Shown piece after piece: positions 25,079 to 34,927 of a stretch of DNA of 64,000 bases. Every line of letters starts with the position of its first letter. Within the stretch, counting starts at the first letter, position 1. Both the position numbers and the translations under genes were made by a program. Below the pieces are notes generated by a model. The model made no database searches and was not told where the DNA came from. It saw only the letters and a list, made by a program, of their open reading frames with translations. The DNA is from Paenibacillus caui. Lineage in GTDB: Bacteria > Bacillota > Bacilli > Paenibacillales > Paenibacillaceae. Location: positions 62,001 to 126,000 of the forward strand of contig NZ_JAIOGQ010000001.1 of NCBI RefSeq assembly GCF_019904135.1, in the 5' to 3' direction.

Positions 25079-26192
25079 TTAATTCTGGTCCAGCTTGATC
25101 TGGCTTCTCAAATAACCGTCAATGAACGCATCCAAATCGCCGTCCATCACAGCGCCCACATTACCGGTCTCCACACCTGTCCGGTGATCCTTAACCATAC
25201 TGTAGGGATGAAAAACATAAGAGCGGATCTGGCTGCCCCACGCGATATCGGATTGTTCGCCGCGAATTTCGGCCAGCTCTTTCTGCTGCTCTTCGAGCTT
25301 GCGTTCGTACAGCTTCGAGCGGAGCATCGTCATGGCGCGTTCCCGGTTTTTGATCTGCGAACGTTCATTTTGACAGGTGACTACAATCCCGGTTGGAAGG
25401 TGCGTGATCCGGACCGCCGAATCGGTAGTGTTGATATGCTGGCCGCCGGCGCCGCTCGCTCGGTACGTATCGATTTTCAGATCCTCCGTGCGGATTTCAA
25501 TATCGACATCGTCGGAAATTTCAGGAACGACATCGCAGGATACGAACGAGGTATGGCGTCGGCCGGATGAGTCGAACGGAGAGATGCGGACCAGGCGGTG
25601 CACGCCTTTTTCCGCCTTCAAATACCCGTAAGCGTTATAGCCCTTGATCAGCAGCGTCACACTCTTGATGCCTGCTTCGTCCCCCGGCAAATAGTCCAGG
25701 GTCTCAACCTTGAAGCCGCGCTTCTCCGCCCACCGGGTATACATCCGCAGCAGCATTTGGCCCCAATCCTGGGATTCGGTGCCCCCTGCGCCCGGGTGAA
25801 GCTCCAGAATCGCATTCATCTTGTCATAAGGCTGGTTCAGCAGCAGCTGCAGCTCAAATGCGGAAAGCTTGTCAACCAGCGCCTGCGAGGATGCAGCGAT
25901 TTCCGCTTCCAGCGAATCGTCTCCCTCTTCCTCGGCGAGCTCCAGCATCACGCTGATGTCATCATATTCCTGCTGCAGCCTGGCATATTGATCCACGGAC
26001 GATTTGACCGCATTCAGCTCATTGATCACCTGCTGCGCCGCATCGTTATCGTCCCAAAAATCAGGGGCCGCCATCTTCTCCTCGAAGTTGGCAATCATCT
26101 CTTGCTTCAGATCTAAGTCAAAGAGACCCCCTAAGGTTTGATAATTTCTTGCCCACTTCCCTTAAATCCTGTTTCACGCTTGGATCTATCAT
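25079..26192 (-). CDS. prfB: Peptide chain release factor 2, programmed +1 frameshift
   Basis: RF2 recognises UGA and UAA and releases the chain. ATG 26192 opens 24 codons ending CTT-TGA (TGA at 26118-26120). The internal AGGGGG lies just upstream, giving AGGGGGTCTCTTTGAC, the conserved shift site. Skipping the T at 26120 continues in the frame to 25079 for about 370 residues in total. The RF2 tripeptide SPF (RISPFDSSG) and the catalytic GGQ ([12 protein letters not shown]) are present. Low RF2 lets ribosomes shift and so raises its own synthesis. The gene follows secA by 115 nt, as in B. subtilis. Confidence 0.97.
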
Positions 26193-26307
26193 CTGTCATC
26201 ATCACCTCAGGCAAAAGTATAGCCGCCGCCTCATTTCATCAGCGTGAAAAGAGACGGGGCTGGCGTAATTCGTTATTCTATGAAAACATTCCGCATCAAG
26301 TGCCGGT

Positions 26308-28818
26308 TTAGGCGTTCTGTCCGTGGCAATGCTTGTATTTCTTGCCGCTGCCGCATGGGCAAGGATCATTTCGTCCAATCGTTTCACCGCGGTGAACAGG
26401 ACGCTTCTCGGCCGGTTCGCCGCTGCCGCTCGTCGAGATTTTGTTCTCCTCCACAACCGCCTGGCGCTCCTGATTGGTTTCGATTTGGGCTTTCATAATA
26501 TAAGTCGCAACTTCCTCCTGGATGCTTGCGATCATCTGATGGAACATTTCGAAGCCTTCGAACTGATACTCGCGAAGCGGATCCGTACCGCCGTAAGCGC
26601 GCAGGTGAATCCCTTGGCGAAGCTGATCCATGGCATCGATGTGATCCATCCATTTGCTGTCAACGGAACGAAGCACAATGACCTTTTCAAACTCACGAAT
26701 CATTTCCCCGCCGATTTGCTCTTCGCGGGCGTTATATTTTTGCATCACTTTATCAAAAATATACTCCGTAATTTCTTCCTTCTCTTTGCCCCACAGCTCG
26801 TCTTTGGTCACTTCGCCATCCAGCAGCTTGGAGTTCACATAGTCCGCAACTTCTGCCAGTTCCCAGTTCTCGGGAATATCGTCGCTGCAGTGTGCCTCAA
26901 CTACACGCTCGATCACCGGCTTGATCATGTCCAGGACAATCTGCTTAATGTTGTCGGACTCAAGCACCTCGCGGCGCTGCTTATATATAATTTCACGCTG
27001 CTGATTCATGACATCGTCATATTGCAAAACGATTTTACGGACGTCGAAGTTATTGCCTTCCACCCGTTTCTGGGCCGATTCGACGGCGCGTGTAATCATC
27101 TTGCTTTCGATCGGTGAATCTTCATCAAAGCCGAGACGGTCCATCATGTTCAGCACATTGTCCGCACCAAACCGCTTCATCAGCTCGTCGCCCATGGAAA
27201 GGTAGAACTGCGTCGAGCCCGGGTCTCCCTGGCGACCGGCACGGCCGCGCAGCTGGTTGTCAATCCGGCGGGATTCATGGCGTTCCGTACCGATAATATG
27301 CAGGCCGCCCAGTTTATCGACCTCTTCGCCAAGCAGAATGTCCGTACCGCGGCCCGCCATGTTTGTGGCGATTGTGACCGAACCCGGTTCGCCCGCGCGG
27401 GAGATGATTTCCGCTTCCTCCGCATGGTATTTCGCGTTAAGCACTTTGTGCTTCACGCCTTTGCGTTTCAGCATTTCCGACAGCAGCTCGGAGTTCTCGA
27501 TCGACACCGTACCGACGAGTACCGGCTGGTTATTGGCATGGCGTTTCACGATTTCTTCGACAACCGCCTTGAATTTGCCCTGTTCGCTCTTATAGACGAC
27601 ATCCGGCATATCCTTACGAATGTTCGGGCGGTTCGTCGGTACCTGGAGTACTTCGAGCCCGTAAATTTTCTTGAATTCTTCTTCCTCCGTCTTCGCCGTA
27701 CCGGTCATGCCGGCCAGCTTGCGGTACATCCGGAAGTAGTTCTGGAACGTAATTGTCGCGAGCGTCATGCTCTCATTCTGCACTTCGAGCTGTTCCTTCG
27801 CTTCAATCGCCTGGTGCAGCCCATCGCTGTAGCGGCGTCCGGCCATCAGGCGGCCCGTGAACTCGTCGACTATGACGACTTCGCCATCCGTCACCACATA
27901 ATCGACGTCCCGGCGCATAATCGCGTTCGCTTTCAGCGCCTGTACTATATGGTGGTTCAGCGTTACGTGGGCATGGTCATACAGGTTCTCGATCCCAAAG
28001 GCTTTCTCGGCCTTGGCAACGCCGGCTTCGGTCAAGGCAACCGACTTCACCTTAATATCGACCGTGAAGTCTTCTTCCTTCATCAGACGCTTCACAAAAC
28101 GGTCGGCTGCATAATACAGCTCTGTCGATTTCTGCGCCTGTCCCGAAATGATGAGCGGAGTCCGGGCTTCGTCAATCAAAATGGAATCCACTTCGTCAAT
28201 AATGCAATAATAGAGCGGACGCTGTACCATTTGCTCTTTATACAAAACCATGTTATCGCGAAGGTAGTCGAAACCGAACTCGTTGTTTGTGCCATAGGTG
28301 ATATCGCATGCATAGGCTTGCTGTTTCTCCGCATGCTCCATTCCGTTCAAATTCACGCCAACGGTCATGCCGAGGAAATTATAAATTTGGCCCATTTCCG
28401 CGCTGTCGCGCTGTGCCAAATAATCGTTAACGGTAACGACGTGAACGCCTTTCTCCAAAAGGGCATTCAAATAAACCGGCAGGGTACCGACCAGCGTCTT
28501 CCCTTCACCGGTTTTCATCTCGGCGATCTTGCCTTCGTGCAGCGCGATCCCGCCAAGCAACTGCACATCATAATGACGTTTGCCAAGCACCCGCTTGGAT
28601 GCCTCACGTACGGTTGCAAAAGCCTCCGGCAGCAGGTCGTCAAGCGTTTCGCCTTTTTCTAGCCGTTCACGGAATTCGGCCGTTTTCGCCTTCAATTGCT
28701 CGTCGGTAAGCTTCTGAAATTCAGGTTCCAATGTATTAATAAAGTCTACAGTCTTCGTCAGACGTTTGACTTCACGTTCGTTCGTGTCGCCAAAGATCTT
28801 CTTTACAAGTCCTAGCAT
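26308..28818 (-). CDS. secA: Preprotein translocase ATPase SecA
   Basis: The motor that pushes preproteins through SecYEG. At 836 residues it is full length. Features in order are Walker [17 protein letters not shown] (about residues 101-116), Walker B/DEVD region [20 protein letters not shown], the second nucleotide domain with [14 protein letters not shown], a helical wing/scaffold, and a C-terminal linker rich in Glu and Pro. The last residues [18 protein letters not shown] form the zinc-binding SecB/ribosome-contact motif. It lies between hpf and prfB, the standard Bacillales order. The exported surface proteins in this window depend on it. Confidence 0.98.
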   Translation of the reverse strand: MLGLVKKIFGDTNEREVKRLTKTVDFINTLEPEFQKLTDEQLKAKTAEFRERLEKGETLDDLLPEAFATVREASKRVLGKRHYDVQLLGGIALHEGKIAEMKTGEGKTLVGTLPVYLNALLEKGVHVVTVNDYLAQRDSAEMGQIYNFLGMTVGVNLNGMEHAEKQQAYACDITYGTNNEFGFDYLRDNMVLYKEQMVQRPLYYCIIDEVDSILIDEARTPLIISGQAQKSTELYYAADRFVKRLMKEEDFTVDIKVKSVALTEAGVAKAEKAFGIENLYDHAHVTLNHHIVQALKANAIMRRDVDYVVTDGEVVIVDEFTGRLMAGRRYSDGLHQAIEAKEQLEVQNESMTLATITFQNYFRMYRKLAGMTGTAKTEEEEFKKIYGLEVLQVPTNRPNIRKDMPDVVYKSEQGKFKAVVEEIVKRHANNQPVLVGTVSIENSELLSEMLKRKGVKHKVLNAKYHAEEAEIISRAGEPGSVTIATNMAGRGTDILLGEEVDKLGGLHIIGTERHESRRIDNQLRGRAGRQGDPGSTQFYLSMGDELMKRFGADNVLNMMDRLGFDEDSPIESKMITRAVESAQKRVEGNNFDVRKIVLQYDDVMNQQREIIYKQRREVLESDNIKQIVLDMIKPVIERVVEAHCSDDIPENWELAEVADYVNSKLLDGEVTKDELWGKEKEEITEYIFDKVMQKYNAREEQIGGEMIREFEKVIVLRSVDSKWMDHIDAMDQLRQGIHLRAYGGTDPLREYQFEGFEMFHQMIASIQEEVATYIMKAQIETNQERQAVVEENKISTSGSGEPAEKRPVHRGETIGRNDPCPCGSGKKYKHCHGQNA

Positions 28819-28930
28819 GGTTTTCCCCTTTCATGCAAAACAGGTCGTTTGCCTAAATTGTAACAGTTTGTAAGACATGCCGCAACACGGGTGTTCAAAC
28901 CTGAGCATCTGCTAATAAGTGTATACGAAT

Positions 28931-28962
28931 AAAGAGCCTTATCCGTTTCGGATAAAGGCTCA
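28931..28962 (-). terminator. hpf terminator
   Basis: On the minus strand GAGCCTTTATCC, loop GAAAC, GGATAAGGCTC, then TTTATT. It separates hpf from secA, which must have its own promoter. Confidence 0.8.
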
Positions 28963-29030
28963 GTTTCACCAATTCAACTTGAAATTTCAATTGATCTTCA
29001 ATAATTTGTAACAAAGAGAATCAGGCAATG

Positions 29031-29591
29031 TTAATCCTGGGCGATTAGCCCGTATCGGCCGTCATTTCGTTTATAAACGACGTTAACCTCACTCGAATCG
29101 ATATTGGAAAATACGAAGAAATTGTGGCCAAGCATATCCATTTGCAAAATCGCTTCTTCCACATCCATTGGCTTCAGAGTAAAACGCTTGGTACGGACCA
29201 CCTGCAGTTCACTATCATCTTCTTCCTTCTCGGTCTGCACAAGCAGCGAACCGTCGGCCGGTTCTTCAACCAACAGACCTTTCAAGCCTTCCTGCCGAAT
29301 CCTGCGGGTAATCTTCGTCTTATACTTGCGAATCTGACGTTCTAGCTTGTCCACAACGGCGTCGATCGATGCATACATATCATCGCTCCTGTCCTCGGCC
29401 CGGAGCAAAACGCCGGGTAGCGGAATCGTAACTTCCACCGTGTGAACGCCTCGTGCTACATTCAAAGTGACACTTCCATCAGAGCTGGGGGGTGCATCAA
29501 AGTACTTTTGAAGACGACTAAGCTTTTTGTCCACATAATCACGCAAAGCATCAGTCACAACAATCTGTTGACCTCGAATACTTAAATTCAT
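29031..29591 (-). CDS. hpf: Ribosome hibernation promoting factor, long form
   Basis: The long HPF dimerises ribosomes into inactive 100S particles in stationary phase. The 186-residue product has the N-terminal S30AE domain (MNLSIRGQQIVVTDALRDYV, and the basic helix LERQIRKYKTKITRRIRQ) and a C-terminal dimerisation domain (VRTKRFTLKPMDVEEAILQM and GHNFFVFSN). Strong AAGGAGG precedes the ATG. In Bacilli it is driven by stress and stationary-phase signals; here only a sigma-A-like promoter was seen (29616-29643). Confidence 0.95.
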   Translation of the reverse strand: MNLSIRGQQIVVTDALRDYVDKKLSRLQKYFDAPPSSDGSVTLNVARGVHTVEVTIPLPGVLLRAEDRSDDMYASIDAVVDKLERQIRKYKTKITRRIRQEGLKGLLVEEPADGSLLVQTEKEEDDSELQVVRTKRFTLKPMDVEEAILQMDMLGHNFFVFSNIDSSEVNVVYKRNDGRYGLIAQD

Positions 29592-29615
29592 AAAGCACTC
29601 CTCCTTTGCCTATTC

Positions 29616-29643
29616 ATTATACCATATGTAAAGGCAGTGTAAA
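29616..29643 (-). promoter_or_regulatory. hpf promoter
   Basis: On the minus strand TTTACA (29638-29643), 16-nt spacer and TATAAT (29616-29621), 25 nt before the start codon region. Confidence 0.6.
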
Positions 29644-29679
29644 AACCGTAAAAAACGAAAAAAACGCTTTAAAAATAAC

Positions 29680-29710
29680 AAAAAGAAAAGACCCCAATCA
29701 CTGGGGTCTT
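29680..29710 (-). terminator. Cold-shock gene terminator
   Basis: On the minus strand AAGACCCCA, loop GTGAT, TGGGGTCTT, then TTCTTTTT. It lies 65 nt after the csp stop. Confidence 0.9.
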
Positions 29711-29777
29711 GTTGCTAATCGATTCTCAATTGTTAACCATCGATACCATTATATGTAGGTCGGCTGTGCCGGGATGA

Positions 29778-29975
29778 TTATAACTTGACAACGTTAGCCG
29801 CTTGCGGTCCACGAGCTCCTTCGACGATATCGAACTCTACGTCTTGTCCTTCTTCGAGAGTCTTGAAGCCTTCAGACTGAATTGCAGAGAAGTGCACGAA
29901 TACGTCTCCACCCTCGGAAGTCTCGATGAAGCCATAACCCTTCTCAGCGTTGAACCATTTAACTTTACCTTGCAT
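29778..29975 (-). CDS. cspD: Cold-shock protein (CspA/CspB family RNA chaperone)
   Basis: This 65-residue single-stranded nucleic acid binding protein is one OB-fold. It contains both RNA-binding motifs, KGYGFIE (RNP1) and DVFVHFSAI (RNP2), after the signature [13 protein letters not shown]. It keeps messages single-stranded in the cold or at the entry to stationary phase. Which paralogue it is cannot be settled; the symbol is only a family label. About 85 nt of untranslated leader precede it, in keeping with cold-induced csp genes. Confidence 0.93.
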   Translation of the reverse strand: MQGKVKWFNAEKGYGFIETSEGGDVFVHFSAIQSEGFKTLEEGQDVEFDIVEGARGPQAANVVKL

Positions 29976-30298
29976 GCACTAACATTCCCTTCATTGTCAA
30001 ATAAGTGAGTCAGGCCCACAATTCGAATATACCATCCGCTGTTCTCCGATGTCAATCGGGGTAAATTGTTGCTTCATGTAGAAAACTGTCTATTTGACGA
30101 AGACGCGTGTGTTTTCACGGTATACATAAAATGGAGTCTGCAATTATATATAACCCGGAATGGGCGGGGGTGAAACAGGGGACAAGAAAAATTCAGAATT
30201 GTTTATCTTTAGCAACTCTTCTTTTCATCAATTATTTATTTTATTAACAGATATAATAGTATTCATACTCATATGGAGTTTCTCACAGTACATTCTTT
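29976..30298. other. 323-bp gap: csp leader and AT-rich stretch
   Basis: The left part is the upstream region of the csp gene on the minus strand. The right part (30170-30298) is AT-rich and lies just after the glycosyltransferase stop. No T-tract terminator hairpin and no gene were recognised. Confidence 0.4.
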
Positions 30299-31357
30299 CT
30301 AAATATGTTGAAGTCTTTTTTCAGATGGTTTATAACCGTAAGATGCCGCTTTCTTATAGCAACTCGTTGCCCTCTCCAGATTGCCCATAACCTCATATAG
30401 ACTACCCAAATTGTGCAAGGCGGTAAAGCTTCCCGTGCCTAAAACACTCTCATACTGATCTGTCTCACCAATTTCCAAACATTTTAAATATGATGCTTCA
30501 ATTAACGGAAACAAATCGATATATTTCTTTGTATTGCTTAAAATCAATTTCATATAAAACACACCGCAAACAAAATGAAAATCGGCAAAATCCTGCAAAA
30601 AGGCCTGTTCTCTCTGAATAATCGGCAAACCCGCTTCAAGCTGGTTGGTAGCAATTAATTCATAAATTAAATTAACGATCACGTTAGGAGCATAGGATTC
30701 CATTTTTGTCAGCAAAGCATACGCTTGCTCAAGATGATGACATGCTTGAACATGATTGTTAATTCCTCTAAATTCTTTGGCAATTTGGTAGTGAGAATAT
30801 GAATCTTTAGGATTATTCGCAATTTCTATCTGCAAAATAGGGATATTCCGATCTGCCTTGGACTTCATATAGCCGTCATGCAGAATTTCAACAGGAAGCT
30901 TAATCCTTGGAAGATCGGAGACCAATTGCTCATGAATTCTCCCTTCGTACCTGACTCCAGACGGAAAAATTCGCGAAATAAAGCTTTGGGCAAAAGATAA
31001 TTCTCCATCGTCACTAGAAAACTGACTTACTAACTTCAGTCTTCCAATGGCATTCTCCTGATTGATGAACTGACGAATAGCTGCTCCCCCGTTATTTATA
31101 TATTCATCCGCATCAAGAACTAAGTTCCAGTCGCAGGAAGCATGATCCAGAGCAATATTTCTGGCATCCGCAAAATTATGATTCCATGTCCAATCATATA
31201 TTTTTGCTCCGTAAGCTTGGGCCACCCATTTAGTACGGTCAGTTGATCCCGTATCCACAATAATGATCTCGTCCACCAATTTACAAACACTGTCTAGACA
31301 GCGGGGAAGAACCTTTTCTTCATTTTTAACTATCATCGTTAGGGCTATTGTTTTCAT
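30299..31357 (-). CDS. Family 2 glycosyltransferase with C-terminal TPR-like helices
   Basis: The 352-residue product begins with a GT-A fold: TIALTMIVKNEEKVLPRCLD, then DEIIIVDTGSTDRT (nucleotide) and WNLVLDADEYI (DxD metal site). The second half has repeated helical pairs (SHYQIAKEFRGINN, TALHNLGSLYEVMGNLERAT) of TPR type. This is the layout of SunS/flagellin-type glycosyltransferases that act on proteins. GGAG lies 6 nt before the ATG at 31357. It overlaps nothing but follows the previous gene by 14 nt, so the two form an operon. Next to hag, flagellin glycosylation is the likely role; donor sugar unknown. Confidence 0.85.
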   Translation of the reverse strand: MKTIALTMIVKNEEKVLPRCLDSVCKLVDEIIIVDTGSTDRTKWVAQAYGAKIYDWTWNHNFADARNIALDHASCDWNLVLDADEYINNGGAAIRQFINQENAIGRLKLVSQFSSDDGELSFAQSFISRIFPSGVRYEGRIHEQLVSDLPRIKLPVEILHDGYMKSKADRNIPILQIEIANNPKDSYSHYQIAKEFRGINNHVQACHHLEQAYALLTKMESYAPNVIVNLIYELIATNQLEAGLPIIQREQAFLQDFADFHFVCGVFYMKLILSNTKKYIDLFPLIEASYLKCLEIGETDQYESVLGTGSFTALHNLGSLYEVMGNLERATSCYKKAASYGYKPSEKRLQHI

Positions 31358-31371
31358 CACAGACTCCAAAC

Positions 31372-33138
31372 TCAATTTTCTAATTTATTTTGCTGTACTT
31401 CTATTATCAATTGATTAATATCCTGGTCTTTATTTGGGATTTGTTCCAGATAATATAAAGATAACTCATATTCACTGGCTCTATATAAAAAGTATCCTAA
31501 ATTGTATAAAGAATCTTCATCTAAGTTATCTATTTCTAATGCGTGCTGCAACAAAGGAATAACTAAATTGTAATGTCTATTGTTATAGAAGATAACCGCC
31601 AATTGATTTAAGATCTTGATTCTATTAACCGGTAGAGAATCTATAATACTAATTAAGTTATCACTTGTAACATTGCCGTCAGAAGTAGCATCCAATAAAT
31701 TAATCAGATCATTTTCATTCTGTGCGGCAGCATCAAACCGTTCAATACATTTCTGTAGGAAACTATCAAAATGAGGTGAGCAAGCTTCTACCAAATATTG
31801 ATACACGATAAATTGCTCTCGCAGTTCAGGCTGCGACAACTGTACAAGTCCATCAACAAACCTCTGATCCTCGTCATTGATAGTCAAAGTATTTCCGTGA
31901 TATCGAACACTTTGACAGCCCGTAGCCCTAAACATTTTATCTATTTCATGTAGGGTGAAAAATCTTAAATGAGTATTATCCATTATTCCCGAATCTTTGT
32001 ACCATCTTCCGTTAAGGACTTCCTTCAAAACACTGTAATGCATAACATTTGGAATACTCGCGATAATTTTTCCGTTATCTTTCAGATAGACCACTAGATT
32101 TCTCAATACGTTCCAAGGATCTGTCAAATGTTCCAATACATCCGGCAGCAATATATAATCAAAATGTTTAGGGGGATAATCGAGTTGATTCTCAACATTC
32201 GCTATTCTAACATTTGCAAAATTGGATGCAATAATCGCTGCGGCCTTATTTATTTCAATTCCGTGTAATTCAGCATTTCTATACTTGCTTTTTATCCCCA
32301 GTAATGTTCCGCCGCAAGCACAGCCTATTTCCAACACACGAATAGACGAATTTTTATCATAAGGATTTATTAATTGGATAATATCATTCCTTATAAAGGA
32401 CGAATATCCCGATTCAAATCCCCACTTTTCGATAAACTTTTGTTTATTCTTTTTTAGCAGAGCTGTATATTTATCATTTTGAGCACCAAATGATACAGAT
32501 CCATAATGATGTATAAAGACATTTTTGCAGAGAACCAAATGATACCCAGCTTCTATTATTCTGTAGCTTAAGTCATCATCCTCATAATTCCCCGGAGAAA
32601 ATCGTTCGTCTAAAAATCCAATTTGCTCAATAATCTGTTTCTTCATCAACAAACAAAAGCCCATTAACCTTAATCTATATTCATACGCATCGTCATCCGG
32701 TTTATTATATTGATCCGCAAAAGTAATCATTTCATCAATAGTTTTATAAGGGACTTGAATTTGCTGATAGTTCGACATATTATTTGTTACCGGACCTACT
32801 GCCGCGATGCACTCATCGCTGTAGAGCCGTTCCAGCAGTAGTTCAAGCCATCTTGGTGTTACTACGGTGTCATTATTAAGAAGAAGTACAGTTTCCCCTT
32901 TAGCAAGTGCTATCCCTTGGTTGCAACCTTTTGGAAATCCGAAATTTTGAGTATTCAGTACAGATAAGATATCTTGCTGGCTACTCAACCACTCCTGAGT
33001 TCCATCGGTGGAATTGTTATCTATGACAATCAACTCATAAGTTCCCGCCTCGGTGTACTGTCTGATACTAGCAATACATTCTTGGGTATATTTTAACTGG
33101 TTGTAAGTAATTATTATAATACTAGTGAGTATCTTCAT
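31372..33138 (-). CDS. Fused glycosyltransferase (GT2)-methyltransferase-TPR protein
   Basis: This 588-residue protein has three parts. Residues ~1-240 are a GT2 domain (TSIIIITYNQLKYTQECIAS, YELIVIDNNSTDGTQEW, VLLLNNDTVV, and GNYEDDDLSYRI). Residues ~260-410 are a class I SAM-dependent methyltransferase (VLEIGCACGGTLLGIKSKY, then FDYILLPDVLEHLTDPW). The last ~110 residues are TPR-like helices (LNQLAVIFYNNRHYNLVIPL). A combined sugar transferase and methylase suits the addition of a methylated glycan. It is the first gene of a pair immediately downstream of hag, beyond the hag terminator, and AT-richer than its neighbours, hinting at separate acquisition. Confidence 0.88.
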   Translation of the reverse strand: MKILTSIIIITYNQLKYTQECIASIRQYTEAGTYELIVIDNNSTDGTQEWLSSQQDILSVLNTQNFGFPKGCNQGIALAKGETVLLLNNDTVVTPRWLELLLERLYSDECIAAVGPVTNNMSNYQQIQVPYKTIDEMITFADQYNKPDDDAYEYRLRLMGFCLLMKKQIIEQIGFLDERFSPGNYEDDDLSYRIIEAGYHLVLCKNVFIHHYGSVSFGAQNDKYTALLKKNKQKFIEKWGFESGYSSFIRNDIIQLINPYDKNSSIRVLEIGCACGGTLLGIKSKYRNAELHGIEINKAAAIIASNFANVRIANVENQLDYPPKHFDYILLPDVLEHLTDPWNVLRNLVVYLKDNGKIIASIPNVMHYSVLKEVLNGRWYKDSGIMDNTHLRFFTLHEIDKMFRATGCQSVRYHGNTLTINDEDQRFVDGLVQLSQPELREQFIVYQYLVEACSPHFDSFLQKCIERFDAAAQNENDLINLLDATSDGNVTSDNLISIIDSLPVNRIKILNQLAVIFYNNRHYNLVIPLLQHALEIDNLDEDSLYNLGYFLYRASEYELSLYYLEQIPNKDQDINQLIIEVQQNKLEN

Positions 33139-33526
33139 TTCAGCACTCCTTTTTTATGTTTAATGCAGGCAGGAATAAGGTATAGTTTAATGATACTATT
33201 TACATTCATTATACTTAAGCTGTCCAAAAACATTGATTGTAAAAAAACAGATATACAGAACCCGGACAAGTTATGTTTGAATTTTCACTTTAAGATTCGG
33301 AGACCAACTTCTTATGAATTCCCTTCGTCTCGAAGCAGCTATCCTACTCAAATATTTGGTGCTATGCATGGTAACTCTACTAAAAGTTTGTATCACTTTC
33401 ACTACAATCTCCTCAGTCAATCCCTTATAATATCCAGAAATACCCACTAAATGTATGTGAACCATTTCAAATGTTTTATCTTTACATTCTTTATCGGTCA
33501 GTCAATAGTAGCTTTGTATATTGAAG
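33139..33526. other. ~390-bp gap between hag terminator and glycosyltransferase operon
   Basis: AT-rich, with no supported gene. A 64-codon minus-strand frame (33271-33465) lacks a ribosome binding site. The promoter for the glycosyltransferase pair should lie here but no clear sigma-A or sigma-D match was found. Confidence 0.35.
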
Positions 33527-33565
33527 ACAAAAAAATAAGCCCTCCATTGAAATGGAGAGCTTATT
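33527..33565 (-). terminator. hag terminator
   Basis: On the minus strand AATAAGCTCTCCAT, loop TTCA, ATGGAGGGCTTATT, then seven T. It is 17 nt beyond the flagellin stop. Confidence 0.93.
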
Positions 33566-33581
33566 GCGCTGTTTCAAATGA

Positions 33582-34400
33582 TTATCCCAACAATTTAAGA
33601 ACTGCTTGCGGTGCAGAGTTTGCTTGAGCCAGCATAGCAGTACCGGATTGAACCAAAATTTGATTCTTCGTGAATGCTGTCATTTCAGTAGCCATGTCAG
33701 CATCTTTAATACGGGAGTTAGCAGCCGACAGGTTCTCGGAAGTTACACCCAAGCTGTTGATCGTATGCTCCAGACGGTTTTGATAAGCACCCAAAGCAGC
33801 GCGGTTAGTGGAGACTGTATTAATTGCGGATTCGATTGCAGCCAGTGCATCTTGAGCGCCAGTTTGGCTAGAGATATCAATGGCATCAACACCAAGAGCA
33901 GTAGTTCTATTATCAGTGAAATTCGCAGTAAGTGTTTCACCATTGGATACGCCGATTTGGAAAGTAGCAGAAGCAGAAGATCCATCAAGTAAGTTTACAC
34001 CGTTGAAATTGGAATTTCCAGTAATTCTGTTAATTTCTGCACGCAGCTCATTAACTTCTGCTTGAAGACTCACACGGTCGGTAGTATCGTACGTACCGTT
34101 CGCTGCCTGGTTAGCCAGCGTGTTCATCCGTTGCAGCATGGCATGAACTTCAGTCAAGTCGCCTTCAGCCGTTTGAATCATCGAGATACCGTCTTGTGCG
34201 TTACGTTGAGCTTGGTTCAAGCCGTTGATTTGATAAATCATTTTCTCGGAGATTGCCAGACCGGCAGCATCGTCAGCAGCGCGGTTGATGCGGTAGCCGG
34301 AAGACAATTTTTCCATTGTCTTGCTCATGTTTGTGTTGTTGAAGTTCAAGTTGCGGCCAGCGTTGAGAGCGCCAACGTTCGTGTTAATAAACATTCCCAT
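33582..34400 (-). CDS. hag: Flagellin
   Basis: The flagellar filament subunit, exported through the flagellar type III apparatus. The 272-residue protein consists almost only of the conserved coiled-coil ends: FINTNVGALNAGRNL, SSGYRINRAADDAAGLAISE and RNAQDGISMIQTAEGDLTEV at the N end, and AALGAYQNRLEHTINSLGV and MTAFTKNQILVQSGTAMLAQ at the C end. The variable D2/D3 region is reduced to ~70 residues rich in Ser, Thr and Asn, possible glycosylation sites. GGAGG lies 9 nt before the ATG. Expression is sigma-D driven (34457-34483) and probably checked by CsrA at the leader (34411-34448). Confidence 0.97.
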   Translation of the reverse strand: MGMFINTNVGALNAGRNLNFNNTNMSKTMEKLSSGYRINRAADDAAGLAISEKMIYQINGLNQAQRNAQDGISMIQTAEGDLTEVHAMLQRMNTLANQAANGTYDTTDRVSLQAEVNELRAEINRITGNSNFNGVNLLDGSSASATFQIGVSNGETLTANFTDNRTTALGVDAIDISSQTGAQDALAAIESAINTVSTNRAALGAYQNRLEHTINSLGVTSENLSAANSRIKDADMATEMTAFTKNQILVQSGTAMLAQANSAPQAVLKLLG

Positions 34401-34410
34401 TACGAATCAT

Positions 34411-34448
34411 CCTCCATGATTGGTTGTTTTGGCCACGTCCATGTGGCC
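34411..34448 (-). promoter_or_regulatory. hag leader: CsrA-type hairpin and ribosome binding site
   Basis: In the messenger, GGCCAC and GTGGCC (34431-34448) form a hairpin with loop ATGGAC, placing GGA in the loop. That is the preferred CsrA target. A second GGA lies in the ribosome binding site ATGGAGGATG (34408-34417). Two such sites let a CsrA dimer block translation, with FliW as antagonist, as known in B. subtilis. Confidence 0.75.
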
Positions 34449-34456
34449 TAATTTTT

Positions 34457-34483
34457 ATATCGGCCAAATTAAGAGATTGTTTA
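34457..34483 (-). promoter_or_regulatory. Sigma-D promoter of hag
   Basis: On the minus strand TAAA (34480-34483), exactly 15 nt, and GCCGATAT (34457-34464), matching the sigma-D/sigma-28 consensus TAAA-N15-GCCGATAA in all but the last base. Confidence 0.88.
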
Positions 34484-34504
34484 GCTTAACTTGGAAAATA
34501 CTTT

Positions 34505-34927
34505 TTATTTTTTCTCATCAACATACAAAGGGATTTGATCCCGATCCCTGTTCTGAAGATTGTAGTACGCATTCATGACCTTCTGATGGTTCTTGACATG
34601 TTGCAAGCCTGTCCCAGTGTTCGAAGACATATCTCTGAGCTTATTTTGCGCGACTTCAATATTGCTAAGTATCTCATTCATTACAGAAGTCAGACTTTCA
34701 TCCGCTGCTATAGAATCGGCGGGAAAATCGTTTATTTGCTGCTGGAGGGCCTCAATTTCCATGGTTAGTCTATTCCACTGAGAAGCCAGAGGGGGAAAGC
34801 GTCCCCCTATATCTTCAGCATCCCCTTTAAGAACAAGCTCTCTCTGCAATTCGGAACAAACAAGGAGTTCTTTATATAGACTGCTCTTTCGCTTCAAGAG
34901 GGCCGACATTTGAGCTTCATTGATCAA
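34505..34927 (-). CDS. FliT-like flagellar protein
   Basis: A ~140-residue helical protein directly after fliS, overlapping its end. It is rich in Leu, Gln, Glu and Lys (LLKRKSSLYKELLVCSELQR, MEIEALQQQINDFP), fitting a FliT-like chaperone for the FliD cap, the usual gene at this place. Sequence similarity to FliT is weak by eye. The start is uncertain: TTG 34927 lies 5 nt after AAAGGGTGG, while the first in-frame ATG (34909) has no ribosome binding site. Cotranscribed with fliD and fliS. Confidence 0.6.
   Translation of the reverse strand: MINEAQMSALLKRKSSLYKELLVCSELQRELVLKGDAEDIGGRFPPLASQWNRLTMEIEALQQQINDFPADSIAADESLTSVMNEILSNIEVAQNKLRDMSSNTGTGLQHVKNHQKVMNAYYNLQNRDRDQIPLYVDEKK

Noticed and set aside
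27277-28662. 461-codon plus-strand frame opposite secA
   Set aside because: Antisense shadow of secA.
33271-33465. 64-codon minus-strand frame in the gap after hag
   Set aside because: No ribosome binding site, no recognisable motif, AT-rich non-coding composition.
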